Shown: positions 23,240 through 35,004 of the stretch, one piece after another | Numbering within the stretch: position 1 is the stretch's first letter | How the letters are laid out: every line of letters begins with the position of its first letter | Assembly: GCA_947561585.1 (NCBI GenBank) | Contig: CANNZV010000521.1 | Coordinates: 186,001 to 250,000, forward strand | DNA length: 64,000 nucleotides | Direction: 5' to 3' | DNA from: Caprella mutica | Taxonomy: Eukaryota > Arthropoda > Malacostraca > Amphipoda > Caprellidae | Program-made: the position numbers and the translations under genes | Notes under the pieces: generated by a model | What the model was told of the DNA's origin: nothing | The model's database searches: none | Seen by the model: only the letters and a program-made list of their open reading frames with translations

Positions 23240-23602
23240 CTGTCTGCGGAAGGAAGACCTCACAGAAAAACTCGTGGACCGTCCCACTTGAATCCTCTCA
23301 ATGGACCCAAAAGAAGGGGCAAACCTCCCCCTCGGGGCTCCTTCAATCACACTCAACTTCCTCTCGAGCACTTTACCGGTCCCTGTGGCCCCAGAGGACT
23401 GAGTGCCAGTTGCTGAGGCAGGCTTCTCCTTGGGTTTGACGCAGGTGAAGCTCAAGGAGGGACTGGCTTTGGACGCTAGGAGTTGACTCGGGATATTCTT
23501 GAAGGTGCTCCAGGAGGCGGAGGTGGTGAGGTGGGGGTGGGAGGGGGTGCGAGGCAGACTGTGGGGAAGAGGGTGGGAGGATTTCTTGGGGAGGTTACTC
23601 AT
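23240..23602 (-). CDS. Internal (or alternative first) exon of the PET-LIM-like host gene
   Basis: 363 nt, open in one frame, acceptor CCCCTTAG just before ATG at 23602 and donor CAG/GTAAAG at 23240. Both ends are phase 0, compatible with the exons at 35939 (phase 0 end) and 11806 (phase 0 start). The encoded 121 residues are rich in Ser, Pro, Lys and Thr (PHSLPRTPSHPH, SPSLSFTCVKPKEKP) and look like a disordered N-terminal region. A stop codon directly upstream means the ATG could be the start in one transcript. The retroelement inserts 20 nt into the following intron. Membership of the same gene is inferred from strand, phase and order. Confidence 0.55.
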
Positions 23603-23784
23603 CTAAGGGGTGCCCTAGCGGCTAGATTTGGAGGGGCCCATTGCCCCCCTCACGGTAGAGAAGGGTTTAGAAACTGAATAAGTTGAATCCATTGATTATT
23701 GACTATTATATTAGTATGCACTTTAAAATCTGAAATTGAAATGTTTAAAGAATAATATAAATTATATAGATATACATTGCTGGG

Positions 23785-25667
23785 CAATCAGTTCGTTAAC
23801 ATTTACACAGTAAGTCAATCAGTTCGTTAACATTTACACAGTAAATCAATCAGTTCGTTAACATTTACACAGTAAGTCAATCAGTTCGTTAACATTTACA
23901 CAGTAAGTCAATCAGTTCGTTAACATTTACACAGTAAGTCAATCAGTTCGTTAACATTTACACAGTAAGTCAATCAGTTCGTTAACATTTACACAGTAAA
24001 TCAATCAGTTCGTTAACATTTACACAGTAAGTCAATCAGTTCGTTAACATTTACACAGTAAGTCAATCAGTTCGTTAACATTTACACAGTAAGTCAATCA
24101 GTTCGTTAACATTTACACAGTAAGTCAATCAGTTCGTTAACATTTACACAGTAAGTCAATCAGTTCGTTAACATTTACACAGTAAGTCAATCAGTTGGTT
24201 AACATTTACACAGTAAGTCAATCAGTTGGTTAACATTTACACAGTAAGTCAATCAGTTCGTTTACATTTACACAGTAAGTCAATCAGTTCGTTAACATTT
24301 ACACAGTAAATCAATCAGTTCGTTAACATTTACACAGTAAGTCAATCAGTTCGTTAACATTTACACAGTAAGTCAATCAGTTCGTTAACATTTACACAGT
24401 AAGTCAATCAGTTCGTTAACATTTACACAGTAAGTCAATCAGTTCGTTAACATTTACACTGCAAGTCAATCAGTTCGTTTACATTTACACAGTAAGTCAA
24501 TCAGTTCGTTAACATTTACACAGTAAGTCAATCAGTTCGTTAACATTTACACAGTAAGTCAATCAGTTCGTTAACATTTACACAGTAAGTCAATCAGTTC
24601 GTTAACATTTACACAGTAAGTCAATCAGTTGGTTAACATTTACACAGTAAGTCAATCAGTTGGTTAACATTTACACAGTAAGTCAATCAGTTCGTTTACA
24701 TTTACACAGTAAGTCAATCAGTTCGTTAACATTTACACAGTAAATCAATCAGTTCGTTAACATTTACACAGTAAGTCAATCAGTTCGTTAACATTTACAC
24801 AGTAAGTCAATCAGTTCGTTAACATTTACACAGTAAGTCAATCAGTTCGTTAACATTTACACTGCAAGTCAATCAGTTCGTTTACATTTACACAGTAAGT
24901 CAATCAGTTCGTTAACATTTACACAGTAAGTCAATCAGTTCGTTATTATTTACACAGTAAGTCAATCCGTTCGTTAACATTTACACAGTAAGTCAATCAG
25001 TTCGTTAACATTTACACTGCAAGTCAATCAGTTCGTTAACATTTACACAGTAAGTCAATCAGTTGGTTAACATTTACACAGTAAGTCAATCAGTTCGTTA
25101 ACATTTACACAGTAAGTCAATCAGTTCGTTAACATTTACACAGTAAGTCAATCAGTTCGTTTACATTTACACAGTAAGTCAATCAGTTCGTTAACATTTA
25201 CACAGTAAATCAATCAGTTCGTTAACATTTACACAGTAAGTCAATCAGTTCGTTAACATTTACACAGTAAGTCAATCAGTTCGTTAACATTTACACAGTA
25301 AGTCAATCAGTTCGTTAACATTTACACTGCAAGTCAATCAGTTCGTTTACATTTACACAGTAAGTCAATCAGTTCGTTAACATTTACACAGTAAGTCAAT
25401 CAGTTCGTTATTATTTACACAGTAAGTCAATCCGTTCGTTAACATTTACACAGTAAGTCAATCAGTTCGTTAACATTTACACTGCAAGTCAATCAGTTCG
25501 TTAACATTTACACTGCAAGTCAATCAGTTCGTTAACATTTACACAGTAAGTCAATCAGTTCGTCAACATTTACACAGTAAGTCAATCAGTTCGTTAACAT
25601 TTACACAGTAAGTCAATCAGTTCGTTAACATTTACACAGTAAGTCAATCAGTTCGTTAACATTTAAT
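23785..25667 (+). repeat. 31-bp minisatellite, about 60 units, with higher-order structure
   Basis: Unit: GTAAGTCAATCAGTTCGTTA followed by ACATTTACACA. Variants (GGTTAAC, CGTTTAC, AAATCAATC, ACTGCAAGTC, CGTTATTATT) recur in the same order about every 14-15 units, so blocks of about 434-465 bp were amplified. No unique spacers exist, so it is not a CRISPR array. Confidence 0.97.
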
Positions 25668-25674
25668 CTCATTT

Positions 25675-26120
25675 CCCGAGCACTGTGTGATCATCAAGAG
25701 AGGGAAATGAAGAGCTCAGATAGACAGCAACGGTTTGTTTGTTTGTTTGTTTGTTTTGGGTTTAAATACGCACTCCAAAATGATATAGTTGTGTTACTTC
25801 TTTAATTGGAAATTAACTGAACAGATTTGGTTAGATTTTGTTGTTCAAATTTAAAGTAGGTAAAAATAAACAGTAATTCAGTTGAATAGAATATGTAACT
25901 AATGTTACTCAATGTGAAATAATTATCACTATAATTTTAAAAATTATGAATAAATTTCCATTAGAGTTACCAATTTTTAAATCATGTATACATATTAAAT
26001 AGAAATTTATTCTAAATATTCTTAGATTGTAATCTAAATCTTTATAAAATAATGAATATAAGCATAACTATACAACAATTTTAAGTGTTTCAATTCTATA
26101 CAAAAATAATGTCAATAAGC
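25675..26120. other. Dispersed-repeat fragment and simple repeat, otherwise AT-rich
   Basis: GAGGGAAATGAAGAG near 25699 resembles the 3' part of dispersed repeat A/B. A (GTTT)n run follows at 25735-25757. The rest has no recognised feature. Confidence 0.45.
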
Positions 26121-26127
26121 AATTTAA

Positions 26128-26632
26128 TATTCCCTTACGATGTCACACCAATATTCCCTTACGATATCACACTAATATTCCCTTACGATGTCACACCAAT
26201 ATTCCCTTACGATATCACACCAATATTCCCTTACGATATCACACCAATATTCCCTTACGATATCACACCAATATTCCCTTACGATATCACACCAATATTC
26301 CCTTACGATATCACACCAATATTCCCTTACGATATCACACCAATATTCCCTTACGATGTCACACTAATATTCCCTTGCGATGTCACATCAATATTCCCTT
26401 ACGATATCACACTAATATTCCCTTACGATATCACACCAATATTCCCTTATGATATCACATCAATATTCCCTTACGATGTCACACCAATATTCCCTTACGA
26501 TATCACATCAATATTCCCTTACGATATCACACCAATATTCCCTTACGATATTACATCAATATTCCCTTACGAAATCACACCAATATTCCCTTACGATGTC
26601 ACACCAATATTCCCTTACAATGTCACACCAAT
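26128..26632 (+). repeat. 24-bp minisatellite, about 21 units
   Basis: Unit is CAATATTCCCTTACGATATC ACAC, with GTC/ATC and CACC/CATC/CACT variants. The eight-residue periodic ORF is an artefact. Confidence 0.95.
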
Positions 26633-26745
26633 ATTAGGAGGAGAATGTCACACCAATATTAGGAGGAGAATGTCACACCAATATTAGGAAGAGAATGTCA
26701 CACCAATATTAGGAGGAGAATGCCACACCAATATTAGGAGGCTCC
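26632..26745 (+). repeat. Second 24-bp array, about 5 units
   Basis: Unit CACCAATATTAGGAGGAGAATGT. It keeps the CACACCAATATT half of the preceding array but has a different second half, so it is probably derived from it. Confidence 0.85.
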
Positions 26746-27260
26746 TCTGGCGAAGTTCTATCGCAAACTAACTCCTCACGATCTTTTTACCTGTTCAGGG
26801 TTGGGGGGATTTACACAGAGGGGTCATGGGCCCCTTTCTCCCAGCTGGTCACTAGAGGGTTATTGGGGATAACTAAATTAACTCTAAATGACAATTTTAC
26901 ATTGACATTAAATTCATTCCAATGATTTAGTTATTCGAAATTGAGTTCAGAACGTATTGCATATTTCAAATGAAAGAATTAAAGTATACAAATCTTCGAT
27001 TAAACTTAATATTTTCCTAAATTCACATATAAAAATATAATTCATTTAAAAAATGAGATAAAAATATTGATACTATTTGAAAAAAAAATAATACAAGAAA
27101 TTTCGTTTCAGAGACATTTAAAATGAATTATTTAGGTAATTAATATTTTGAAATGTTATTTAATAATGATCAATTAAATAGTACGCAATATCGCATCTTC
27201 TGACAAAGTTAATAGCCGAACATTTTGGCTAATTTGACACACACAAATCTTAGGAAGGGA
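26746..27260. other. No gene recognised
   Basis: AT-rich apart from a short GC patch at 26750-26860. No ORF, splice-bounded exon or repeat recognised. Confidence 0.45.
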
Positions 27261-27294
27261 TGGACTAAAAATAGAGTGAGGGGATATCCTTCCA

Positions 27295-27478
27295 TGAGAG
27301 ATGGAGACTACCTGCTAGGGGACTGAGACTGCTAGGGGACTGAAAAGAGACTGAGTGGTGACTGAGTCTTAGTGGCGACTGAGACTGAGTGATGACTGAG
27401 ACTGAATGGTGACCGAGACTGATTAGAGACAGAGACTGATTAGAGACAGAGTGGAGTGGTGACGTAGACTGAGTAGGG
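27295..27478 (+). repeat. Degenerate GACTGAG repeat
   Basis: Irregular copies of GACTGAGACTGAGTGG with 12-20 bp spacing. The minus-strand frame across it, rich in Ser, is a repeat artefact. Confidence 0.7.
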
Positions 27479-27479
27479 G

Positions 27480-28335
27480 TTTCCAATAGAAATATGCTTA
27501 TTAAACATTTATTAATTATTTCTAATTAATGTTTGAATTAACTGTTCAATGAGAATTATTTTAAGCAATGCATTGTAATGTTCATCAGATTCAGCAGCTT
27601 CTATCTCATTGAACTGCTAGTCACCTCCTAACGATGAGTCACTCCTTTGAAATGAGTCTTTCTATATCTTCTCTGTGGATTAGTGTGTACAAAGGGTGTG
27701 GTTAGAACACTCAAATTACTACACAAACAACCACAGGGGGGGGGGGGGGGGGAGGCAGAGGCATCAAAATAATTGTATTTATTTGAAAACTTTAAAATTA
27801 TTTTAAATTGACAATAAGATTTTTAAACATGTTAAATGGTGACACTTGTTTAATTTGGTTAAGTAGTACAGTACAGTACTGTATTGTAATTTGGTAATAC
27901 AATGATATTAATATGATAAATCTTCAATAAACAATACAATGGGAAAATATTTTTAAAATGATATACAATGAATTATATAAAATGAAAATGAAGAGTTAAC
28001 TGTTAGAAATTATTATGTTCCCCGTCCTGTACATATTGGATTCTAATTCAAATTGCATCGTAGTTGTTATCTAAACTATTTTCTACATCATGAATATTTT
28101 TAATTAGTGCATTACTGCTTTTTATGTTAAATGAACAAATGAATAATAAAATTATTAATATATCAATAATAATAAGAGAAAAGCATGGACTATAACATTA
28201 ATTTAACCAGAATTAAACTGGTAGTATGACATATTAGTAAAATGATTAAACATTAAAGTGCTTTAAAGATCACAAACAAAATGCTTGCTATAACATTTCA
28301 GTCTGTTTATTAATGTGACACCTTTTACGCAGGTA
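27480..28335. other. No gene; G homopolymer at 27737-27752
   Basis: AT-rich with a run of about 16 G residues. Such a run often reflects an unresolved length or a G-quadruplex-prone site. Confidence 0.5.
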
Positions 28336-28539
28336 CAGTAGAACCCCTCTATAGTGAATGTAAAGTGCTGAGTAAAGAAGTAGCCTCTACAGTTAACAAA
28401 TTTTCATTAGTTTGCCATAAATGGTCATTAGTTTTTAAAGGCAGACAAAGAAAATATGTTCACAATACAGGCTACTTCCTTACTCAGGACTCTATACATT
28501 CACTATACATTACTTCATTACAGAGGAGTAGTACTGCTG
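28336..28539. mobile_element. Pogo/Tigger-like MITE, family P1, copy 1
   Basis: Begins CAGTAGAACCCCTCTATAG after a TA dinucleotide and ends with an imperfect inverse of the same (TTACAGAGGAGTAGTACTG). About 204 bp, no ORF. Shares AAAGAAAATATGTTCAC and CTTCCTTACTCAGGAC-like blocks with 31700-31900. Confidence 0.65.
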
Positions 28540-28577
28540 CAAACTGACACATAAAATGCAGTATTGTCTTTTAAATA

Positions 28578-28826
28578 CAGTGAAACTCCTGAGTTATGAA
28601 GTATTGGTTACTTCATAACTCAGAGCCACTGATAGTTTTCTATGATTAAAATCTTGGAGAAAACTACGGTTTTTGAGGGATAACTAGAACGAAATTTCTG
28701 AGTTATATCGTTTTCTATAATTTTAACATAGAAAATGCTTCAAAACTAAGGGGCATTTCATAACTCAGGTCCTTCATTACTCGATTGCTTCATAACGAAG
28801 AACTTCGTAATTCAGGAGTTTTACTG
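28578..28826. mobile_element. Pogo-like MITE, family P2, copy 1
   Basis: 249 bp with TIRs CAGTGAAACTCCTGAGTTAT and CGTAATTCAGGAGTTTTACTG between TA duplications (28576-28577 and 28827-28828). Internal CTTCATAACTCAG-type motifs are repeated. A second copy lies at 54537-54783. Confidence 0.8.
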
Positions 28827-28849
28827 TACTATAGAATATAAGAAAAAAA

Positions 28850-30955
28850 ATATAGTTAAATATAAAAGTAAAATAATAGTTATAATATATATATATTTTT
28901 TCATTATATGTGATCGAAAAGGTAGAACTGTCCTATAACTCGTAACTTGCCCCACATTCTACCAATGCAAAAAAAAGAGTAGTTAATTTGAAAGAAAATC
29001 TGGAAAAAAAATAAAAAGTGGAGAGGTTAAATCTTTTTAAAAATTAAACAAAAGCGAAAATTAAAAAAAAAATTAAAAAAGTGATCAGATATCCAGATTA
29101 TAAACCACTCATAGTAAGTCTGTAAAGCTCATGGCAGTAGAAAAGCTACTGAGTGCACTATGGCAAGAATCAAACCGAGCAATGTGAAATAAAGAGTTTT
29201 AACAGAATTGGATTAAAATAATTTAAGATTGGTGGCTTTGTTGTGGATTTATTTTATTTACAAGGGACTTCAAAATAAAAAAAAATAAAACTAAAAAATT
29301 AAAGACATATTTTATTTACAAAATGAAGGATAAAATTTATTTATATGATACTGATGAGTAAAAGAGTGCATTAAATATGGTTGTGAGTGGGCGGGACCTT
29401 TTTCATTTGATAATTTGTCTTACTTTCATCATTTTATTATCAATAAAAATTAATACGAATTAATAATATTTATAAGAGTAACCCCCCAAAAAGTTTTCTT
29501 TGTGAAATCATTAAAATTCAAAGTTTTCTTTTCTGGATTTACAGAGGGCAAACTAAGTTAAAGATAAAGCTTTATAATAACTATTAATTATAATGCTTCA
29601 TATAACATTATGTAAATAACAAGATGGTAAACTGAAATAATAATGAAATAGAAAATAGTAATGAAACAATGAAACAATTTATTGAAGAATACATAAGACA
29701 TACTACCTACACAAAAAAATTAGAACAAAGTAATTATTTAATTAATTAATCTAGGCCCAATAAGCTCAAAAATGCATTCAGGATAAGAAGATAATTATAC
29801 CATATGTTGTAACAATTAAAACAATTACCAGTGAATAGATTCATAAAGTGAACATAGATAACAATGTAAAATTTGAATGAAAATAAAATTCAGAAAGAGG
29901 ACGGAAATATCATATAACTAAAATATGTACCATCAATCTGAATTATTATAACAGTAATTATTATAATAACAACTAATCCAAACACCACACAGTCAATTGA
30001 TGCAATGACTGTCCGTGTGATGGCGCTGTCTCTTTGCATTGGCTATCATTTCCAAGCTAACCTAGTTTAGAGTTGCAATATATGATGTGAAAAGTATCAA
30101 TAGAAATTCCGATTAAAATAGTATACCTCAATTATTTAAACATTTTCTGCTGGAATATTTTATACGCATATTTACTTTATATAATATCTTTAAATGGAAG
30201 GGCTGGACTTTGATGTAGGTAGTAACATGACTACACATTGTGCGCCTACATGTGTACCTACATGCTGGACTGTAACAGTCACTTTAACTGTTAGTCACAA
30301 CCATGTGTGGGTTGAGTGTGTAACCTTGTGGGCACCAGCACACTCATACCCATGTTGTCAACCCTATACTTTACAGGCACAAAATCATGGTGTCAACCCT
30401 GTCTTACACAGAAAGAAAAAAGTACAACCCATGTGGTCATATCTAATGGGTCATTAATTTAGGTTTTGAATCAATATATTACGTGAGTTGGTTGGATTTA
30501 ATTCATGTTTCCATGTGTTTTAAACAGCAATGATGTGGTGTGTCATCAAACATTAGTTAATTTAATTCATTTTATGGATTGAATCAACTTACTATGAGAG
30601 TTAAAAGTTACTTTTTTGAGAATTTCAACGTATGCTGCAACAATTATAATATAAGTTTATAAAATAGTGTACTATAGTAACTCACAAAGACTGTTAATTC
30701 AATGTATATGGTTGGTGTATAAATTAACTTACTTTGAGAGTTGGTGCTACTTTTATTAAGTTTAGGAGTGAGTCAAAACGACTGTTTTGTTTTAATCCAC
30801 GTCAATTTAACTACTTTTAAGTAGTACCTGCAACTCACCACGTAGGAAGGGACAAAATTAAACCATTCATATTATTCAGAACAAATCAAGATTGACTTGT
30901 TTCAACTATTTCTTTCTCTGTGTGTATGGACTATGCACAACTAATAAGTTAAATT
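28850..30955. other. Mostly AT-rich, no gene; dispersed-repeat fragment at 29130-29195
   Basis: GCTCATGGCAGTAGAAAAGC followed by GAGCAATGTGA matches the middle of dispersed repeat A. Around 28905-28960 a partial hairpin-MITE arm (TCCTATAACTCGTAACTTG) is seen. The 87-codon frame at 30194-30457 has no recognisable domain. Confidence 0.45.
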
Positions 30956-30957
30956 TT

Positions 30958-31135
30958 ACACGTTTAAATACTTTAATTCTAATATTATACGTTTAAATAA
31001 ATAAGTTAAATTTTATACGTTTAAATAGTTAAGTTTGATTTTATACGTTTATATAGTTTTAGTTTAATTTTATACGTTTAAATAGTTTAATTTTAATTTT
31101 ATACGTTTAAATAGCTTTAGTTTATTTTTATACAT
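30958..31135 (+). repeat. About 25-bp AT-rich tandem repeat
   Basis: TTTTATACGTTTAAATAGTT recurs about six times between 30958 and 31135, with growing divergence at both ends. Confidence 0.75.
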
Positions 31136-31699
31136 TTAAATATTATTCTCTATTGTTAACCATTTAAAAGTTACAATTCTCAATATTACCTGGCTATAAT
31201 AATATAAACATTGCTTAACATTTGAACAATAGAATGGTGATTGTTGCAGAAATTTTCCCAAACGGTTTGAGGAGATTGGAGTAGAGGAAATTTACAAAAA
31301 ATTGTAAAAGAAGAAGAAATTAACCAAGTCTTACCAAACGATCTAATTGTTCATATTTAGTCTATCTGAATTATTCTTGAACAAATAGCTAAATACGCCT
31401 CTACATTATTACTTTTAAATAATTATCTTTCCTATTTAAGAAGGCACGTTTAAAACTGCTGTTCTGTTATGTAGGCAAATTTCAATGGAGAACAGAACTT
31501 CCACGTCAAGCTCAATAACCAGAATTTGTTGGTCTCAGAATAGGGCGGTTTCCACCAAAGTTGTTACCTAGAGTAGAGAGTGAAAGAAACTGAAACTATT
31601 ACCAGAGTAATATTCTTGAAAACTATTTCTATCCCTGCTTGCTCAAAAATATATTTAAAAAAATCATAAATTAGAACCTTCACAAGAGAAAATTTAATG

Positions 31700-31895
31700 C
31701 AGTAAAATCCCTCTATAATGTTGTGAATGTCGAGTCCTAAGTAAGGAACTAGCCTCTATAGTGGATAATTTTTTTTAGTCGGACATGAACTGCTCTAAGT
31801 TTTTTAAAACTGATGGTCATTCATGACAGACTAGAGAAAATATGTTCACTATAGAGAGTACTTCCTAACTCAGGACACAAGATTCACTATAGAGG
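31700..31895. mobile_element. Pogo-like MITE, family P1, copy 2 (right end replaced)
   Basis: Starts CAGTAAAATCCCTCTATAAT and keeps the internal blocks of copy 1. The right arm ends in TTCACTATAGAGGAT, where a transposase-like fragment begins, so the terminal bases are missing. Confidence 0.6.
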
Positions 31896-31964
31896 ATGTC
31901 GCCCGATTTAAATCCTTCTGACTTTAGTTTCTGGTTCATTGCAGGTCTCATGGATACAAACTAA
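31896..31964 (+). pseudogene. Fragment of a mariner/Tc1 transposase
   Basis: A 22-codon stretch beginning MSPDLNPSDFSFW matches the third catalytic-aspartate motif of Tc1/mariner transposases (SPDLNPxD). Nothing recognisable precedes it. It is a scrap of an element joined to the P1 MITE on the left and another MITE on the right. Confidence 0.6.
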
Positions 31965-32085
31965 AATAAATAATAATTATATCGTTTTTTTCTTATATTC
32001 TCGTGGAAAAAGTAGGAGGAGCTTAGCAAAAAGTCTGGTGGAAAGACTTCAAAAAACCTACGTGTGTACGGCCCTTTAGGACTAA
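31965..32085. mobile_element. Partial MITE related to the element at 54.04-54.31 kb
   Basis: Shares AGTAGGAGGAGCTTAGCAAA and GGTGGAAAGACTTCAAAAAA with the right arm of the element at 54037-54309. Ends in ACGTGTGTACGGCCCTTTAG. Only one arm is present here. Confidence 0.6.
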
Positions 32086-34050
32086 ACTTTGCAAAATTGA
32101 CTTTAAATAACCCGAATGATAATTCGTGACTTCCAGACCATTTCTAAAGTGACTCCATTTATGTATGACGTCAATGGTGGACACATCGAATTAATATTAC
32201 TTAATTACAATTGTATGACAGCTGCCTGCAAAATTAATCATGTGTAAATATATTTGTTTAGATAAACATGGGACAAAAATTTATAATAAAAACGATTGAT
32301 GAACCTAAAAGTAGTCTATATTTTCTATACCGCGATGTTAAACCCACACTGTGTGCTTTATTTTTACATTCAATTGTGTTCTTGACTAATCAATTCAAAA
32401 TGTGAACTAAATTTCATCTATCGATATTAACTTTTTGTTGAGTTATGATACTTTCTTCTTAAAGATCCATTTTTTCTAATTACCAACCCTATCTAAGTAG
32501 GTAGTTTAGATTCAAACTTCAAATGACAAAGGTAGAAGAAATAACAGTAAAATTACAATTAAGAACATAAATATTACACTTTAGAACAAATTAATTAACG
32601 GTAATTTATTTTAAAGAATCACATCCACAAGTTATATGTTGTAGTAATTTCTTTCAAAAGTCACACCAATTAATGATATTAACTGTAACGTACAAGTCAC
32701 TTTGATTGAAATCCTTTTAACTAGTTTAATCAGATCACATATCTTTAATTATACCTGATAGGTGCCCACGCAACAATGTGGGCTAGATTTAGGAAAGTAT
32801 AAAACGCGGAAACGAGATAATAACGTGGAGTGCAACGCCCATGATAGTGTGATGAACATCACTAATGGTGAGCATCACTAGTGAATAGGTAGCATCACTA
32901 GAATGCGTAGCACTATTAGTGATTGTCAATTTTACAAATTACAACAGTTCGAAACCAAAGGGACGCCACCTTCCCATACAGTAGCTTTGGTGGGGGTATG
33001 AATATACATCACGCAATACAAAAGTCTAATAATTTATGAAATAAAAACCAGTTCTGTGACTTAAATTGATATAGTGTTTAATTCAATTGAATGGGTGTAC
33101 GTACTTACCACTGGTGTCTTTTGACTTCAAAGTCAAGAGTAGAAGTAGGTATGGCCGTATGGGTATAACACCTTCTATGTTACATGTACCAAACTAGGTA
33201 ATGTCGTATTGACAAATTAAATAGTTTTGACGGCCAGGATTTTCAAGTTATTTAAATAATTGGAATGCAAGATTGTAATAAAGAGTTAAAATGACCAATA
33301 AGACCCAGGGTCAAGAGACAAAAATCACACGATAGTATGTTAAGGACGCTAATCCGCCTGATACCCCGATTTAAGGGCTGAACACATGCTTCCAATGACT
33401 ATAAAAGCATATGGTGTCTAGTAGGAAGTCAGTACTAAATAACCTGACGGAAATTCTAAAACTGGAGCTACAAGGTTAGATCTGGAGAAACTTATTTGAA
33501 AGATAGACATTTAGATTAGCAAAAACAGAGAAATTAGCTCACGAATATTAGTATATCACAGCACCGTGCAGTATCAGTGTTCTTTTTATCCATAAATTTT
33601 GAAGTAGAATCACTGCAAATTTCATATTCATATGTAAATAAAAGATACATAAATGCCTATTCCATTCACAATAAAACAATTTACACATTTTCAAAGACAA
33701 TTCAATTGTTTTGACGCCCACTTTTTAATATTCCAAAAGCATAAAAAGTCAATAGTAGCATTTAACTGGATAGGCGTGTCCCGGTACACAAAGTAACCAT
33801 ATATGGTGAATGATGTCATCACAACATAGACACCATAAGCAATACTTTAACATCTTTGGTACAATGCTAGCAGGGTCATGTGGTATTTGTAACCTGAATC
33901 TACGTTATGTAGAACTAAGAAACCTAAATGAGAGATAGTACAGCTATTTTAGTGTGTAATATAATGGCGATAGAATGAGTCAACCACTGACTGCAATATA
34001 CCAGTCAGCTGTGACCTTCGACTAACTTTTCAAAGTCAGGGCAACTTCTG
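32086..34050. other. No gene recognised
   Basis: AT-rich with a slightly GC-richer part at 32.75-33.5 kb. Contains the TATA/initiator candidate listed separately but no ORF longer than background downstream of it. Confidence 0.4.
33400..33434 (+). promoter_or_regulatory. Candidate core promoter (TATAAAAG ... TCAGT)
   Basis: TATAAAAG at 33400-33407 and the arthropod initiator TCAGT at 33429-33433 are spaced 29-31 nt apart, the canonical distance. No downstream ORF confirms a gene; a chance match is possible. Confidence 0.25.
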
Positions 34051-34059
34051 TGTCTCTAC

Positions 34060-34380
34060 TAGGGATAAAATAGCTACTAGGCACTTTTAAAACTAGTGCT
34101 AGGGATAAAATAGCTACTAGGTACTTTTAAAACTAGTGCTAGTGATAAAATAGCTACTAGGTACTTTTAAAACTAGTGCTAGGGAAAAAATAGCTACTAG
34201 GTACTTTTAAAACTAGTGCTAGTGATAAAATAGCTACTAGGTACTTTTAAAACTATTGCTAGGGATAAAATAGCTACTAGGTACTTTTAAAACTAGTGCT
34301 AGGGATAAAATAGCTACTAGGTACTTTTAAAACTAGTGCTAGGGAAAAATAGCTACTATGTAGGTACTTTTAAAACTAGT
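34060..34380 (+). repeat. 40-bp minisatellite, about 8 units
   Basis: Unit AGGGATAAAATAGCTACTAG followed by GTACTTTTAAAACTAGTGCT. Degenerate units with GTAACTTCTGTCTCT inserts continue to about 34700. Confidence 0.9.
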
Positions 34381-34854
34381 TAGGGTAACTTCTGTTTCTT
34401 TTTTAAATAGTAGTTACTTTTAAAACAAGTGCTAGAAGATAAAACAACAACTAGGTACTTTCAAAATCAGTGCTAGGAATAAAAAAAATACAAGGTACTT
34501 TTAAAAACCAGACAAGTAACTTCTGTCTCTCTGCTAGGGATAAAATAGCTACTTTAGGTACTTTTCAAACCTGTGCAAAACCTGTGCAAGGGATAAAATA
34601 GGTACTCTATACTTTTAAAACCAGTTAGGGTAACTTCTGTCCCTTTATACTAGGGATAAAATAGCTACTAGGAACAGTACTTTTCAAAGCAGTCAGGGTT
34701 GTTAACCCTATAAGAGGGTAAAGAGGTTGAAGATGGCCAGGTGTGTGGGTTGCTTCATACCCACTTTCACTAGAACACATGGTCACCCAAACCATTGAGA
34801 AACAAACTCATTGGAGTATGACGTCATAGTACACTTGCTAACAGTCATAAACAT

Positions 34855-35000
34855 GGGTAAATTACTAGTTATCGGACAGTTCCATAATTTCGGACACTTA
34901 AGAAAAAAATATATTATAATTATTATTTACACTAATAATTTTTAATATTTTTTCTTATGTGTACGAAAATGTGACACCGTTCGATAACTCGGAGCCTACC
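34855..35000. mobile_element. Hairpin MITE, family with GGGTAAATTAC ends
   Basis: Left arm GGGTAAATTACTAGTTATCG and right arm inverse of CGATAACTCGGAGCCTACCC, with matching internal TTCTTAAGTGTCCG/GTACGAAAATGTG parts and an AT-rich loop. About 145 bp. Confidence 0.6.
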
Positions 35001-35004
35001 CTTC

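Noticed and set aside
23483..23677. Gly-rich plus-strand frame
   Set aside because: Antisense of the Ser/Pro-rich exon at 23240-23602.
23785..25667. CRISPR-like regular 31-bp repeats
   Set aside because: Direct tandem units with no unique spacers in a eukaryotic sequence; it is a minisatellite.
26085..26687. 200-codon IFPYDITP periodic frame
   Set aside because: 24-bp minisatellite; period is a multiple of three.
27265..27486. Ser-rich minus-strand frame considered as another exon of the PET-LIM-like gene
   Set aside because: It is a GACTGAG repeat and has no convincing splice sites.
30194..30457. 87-codon frame with His/Cys/Trp
   Set aside because: No domain pattern and imperfect internal CATGTGT repeats; likely chance.
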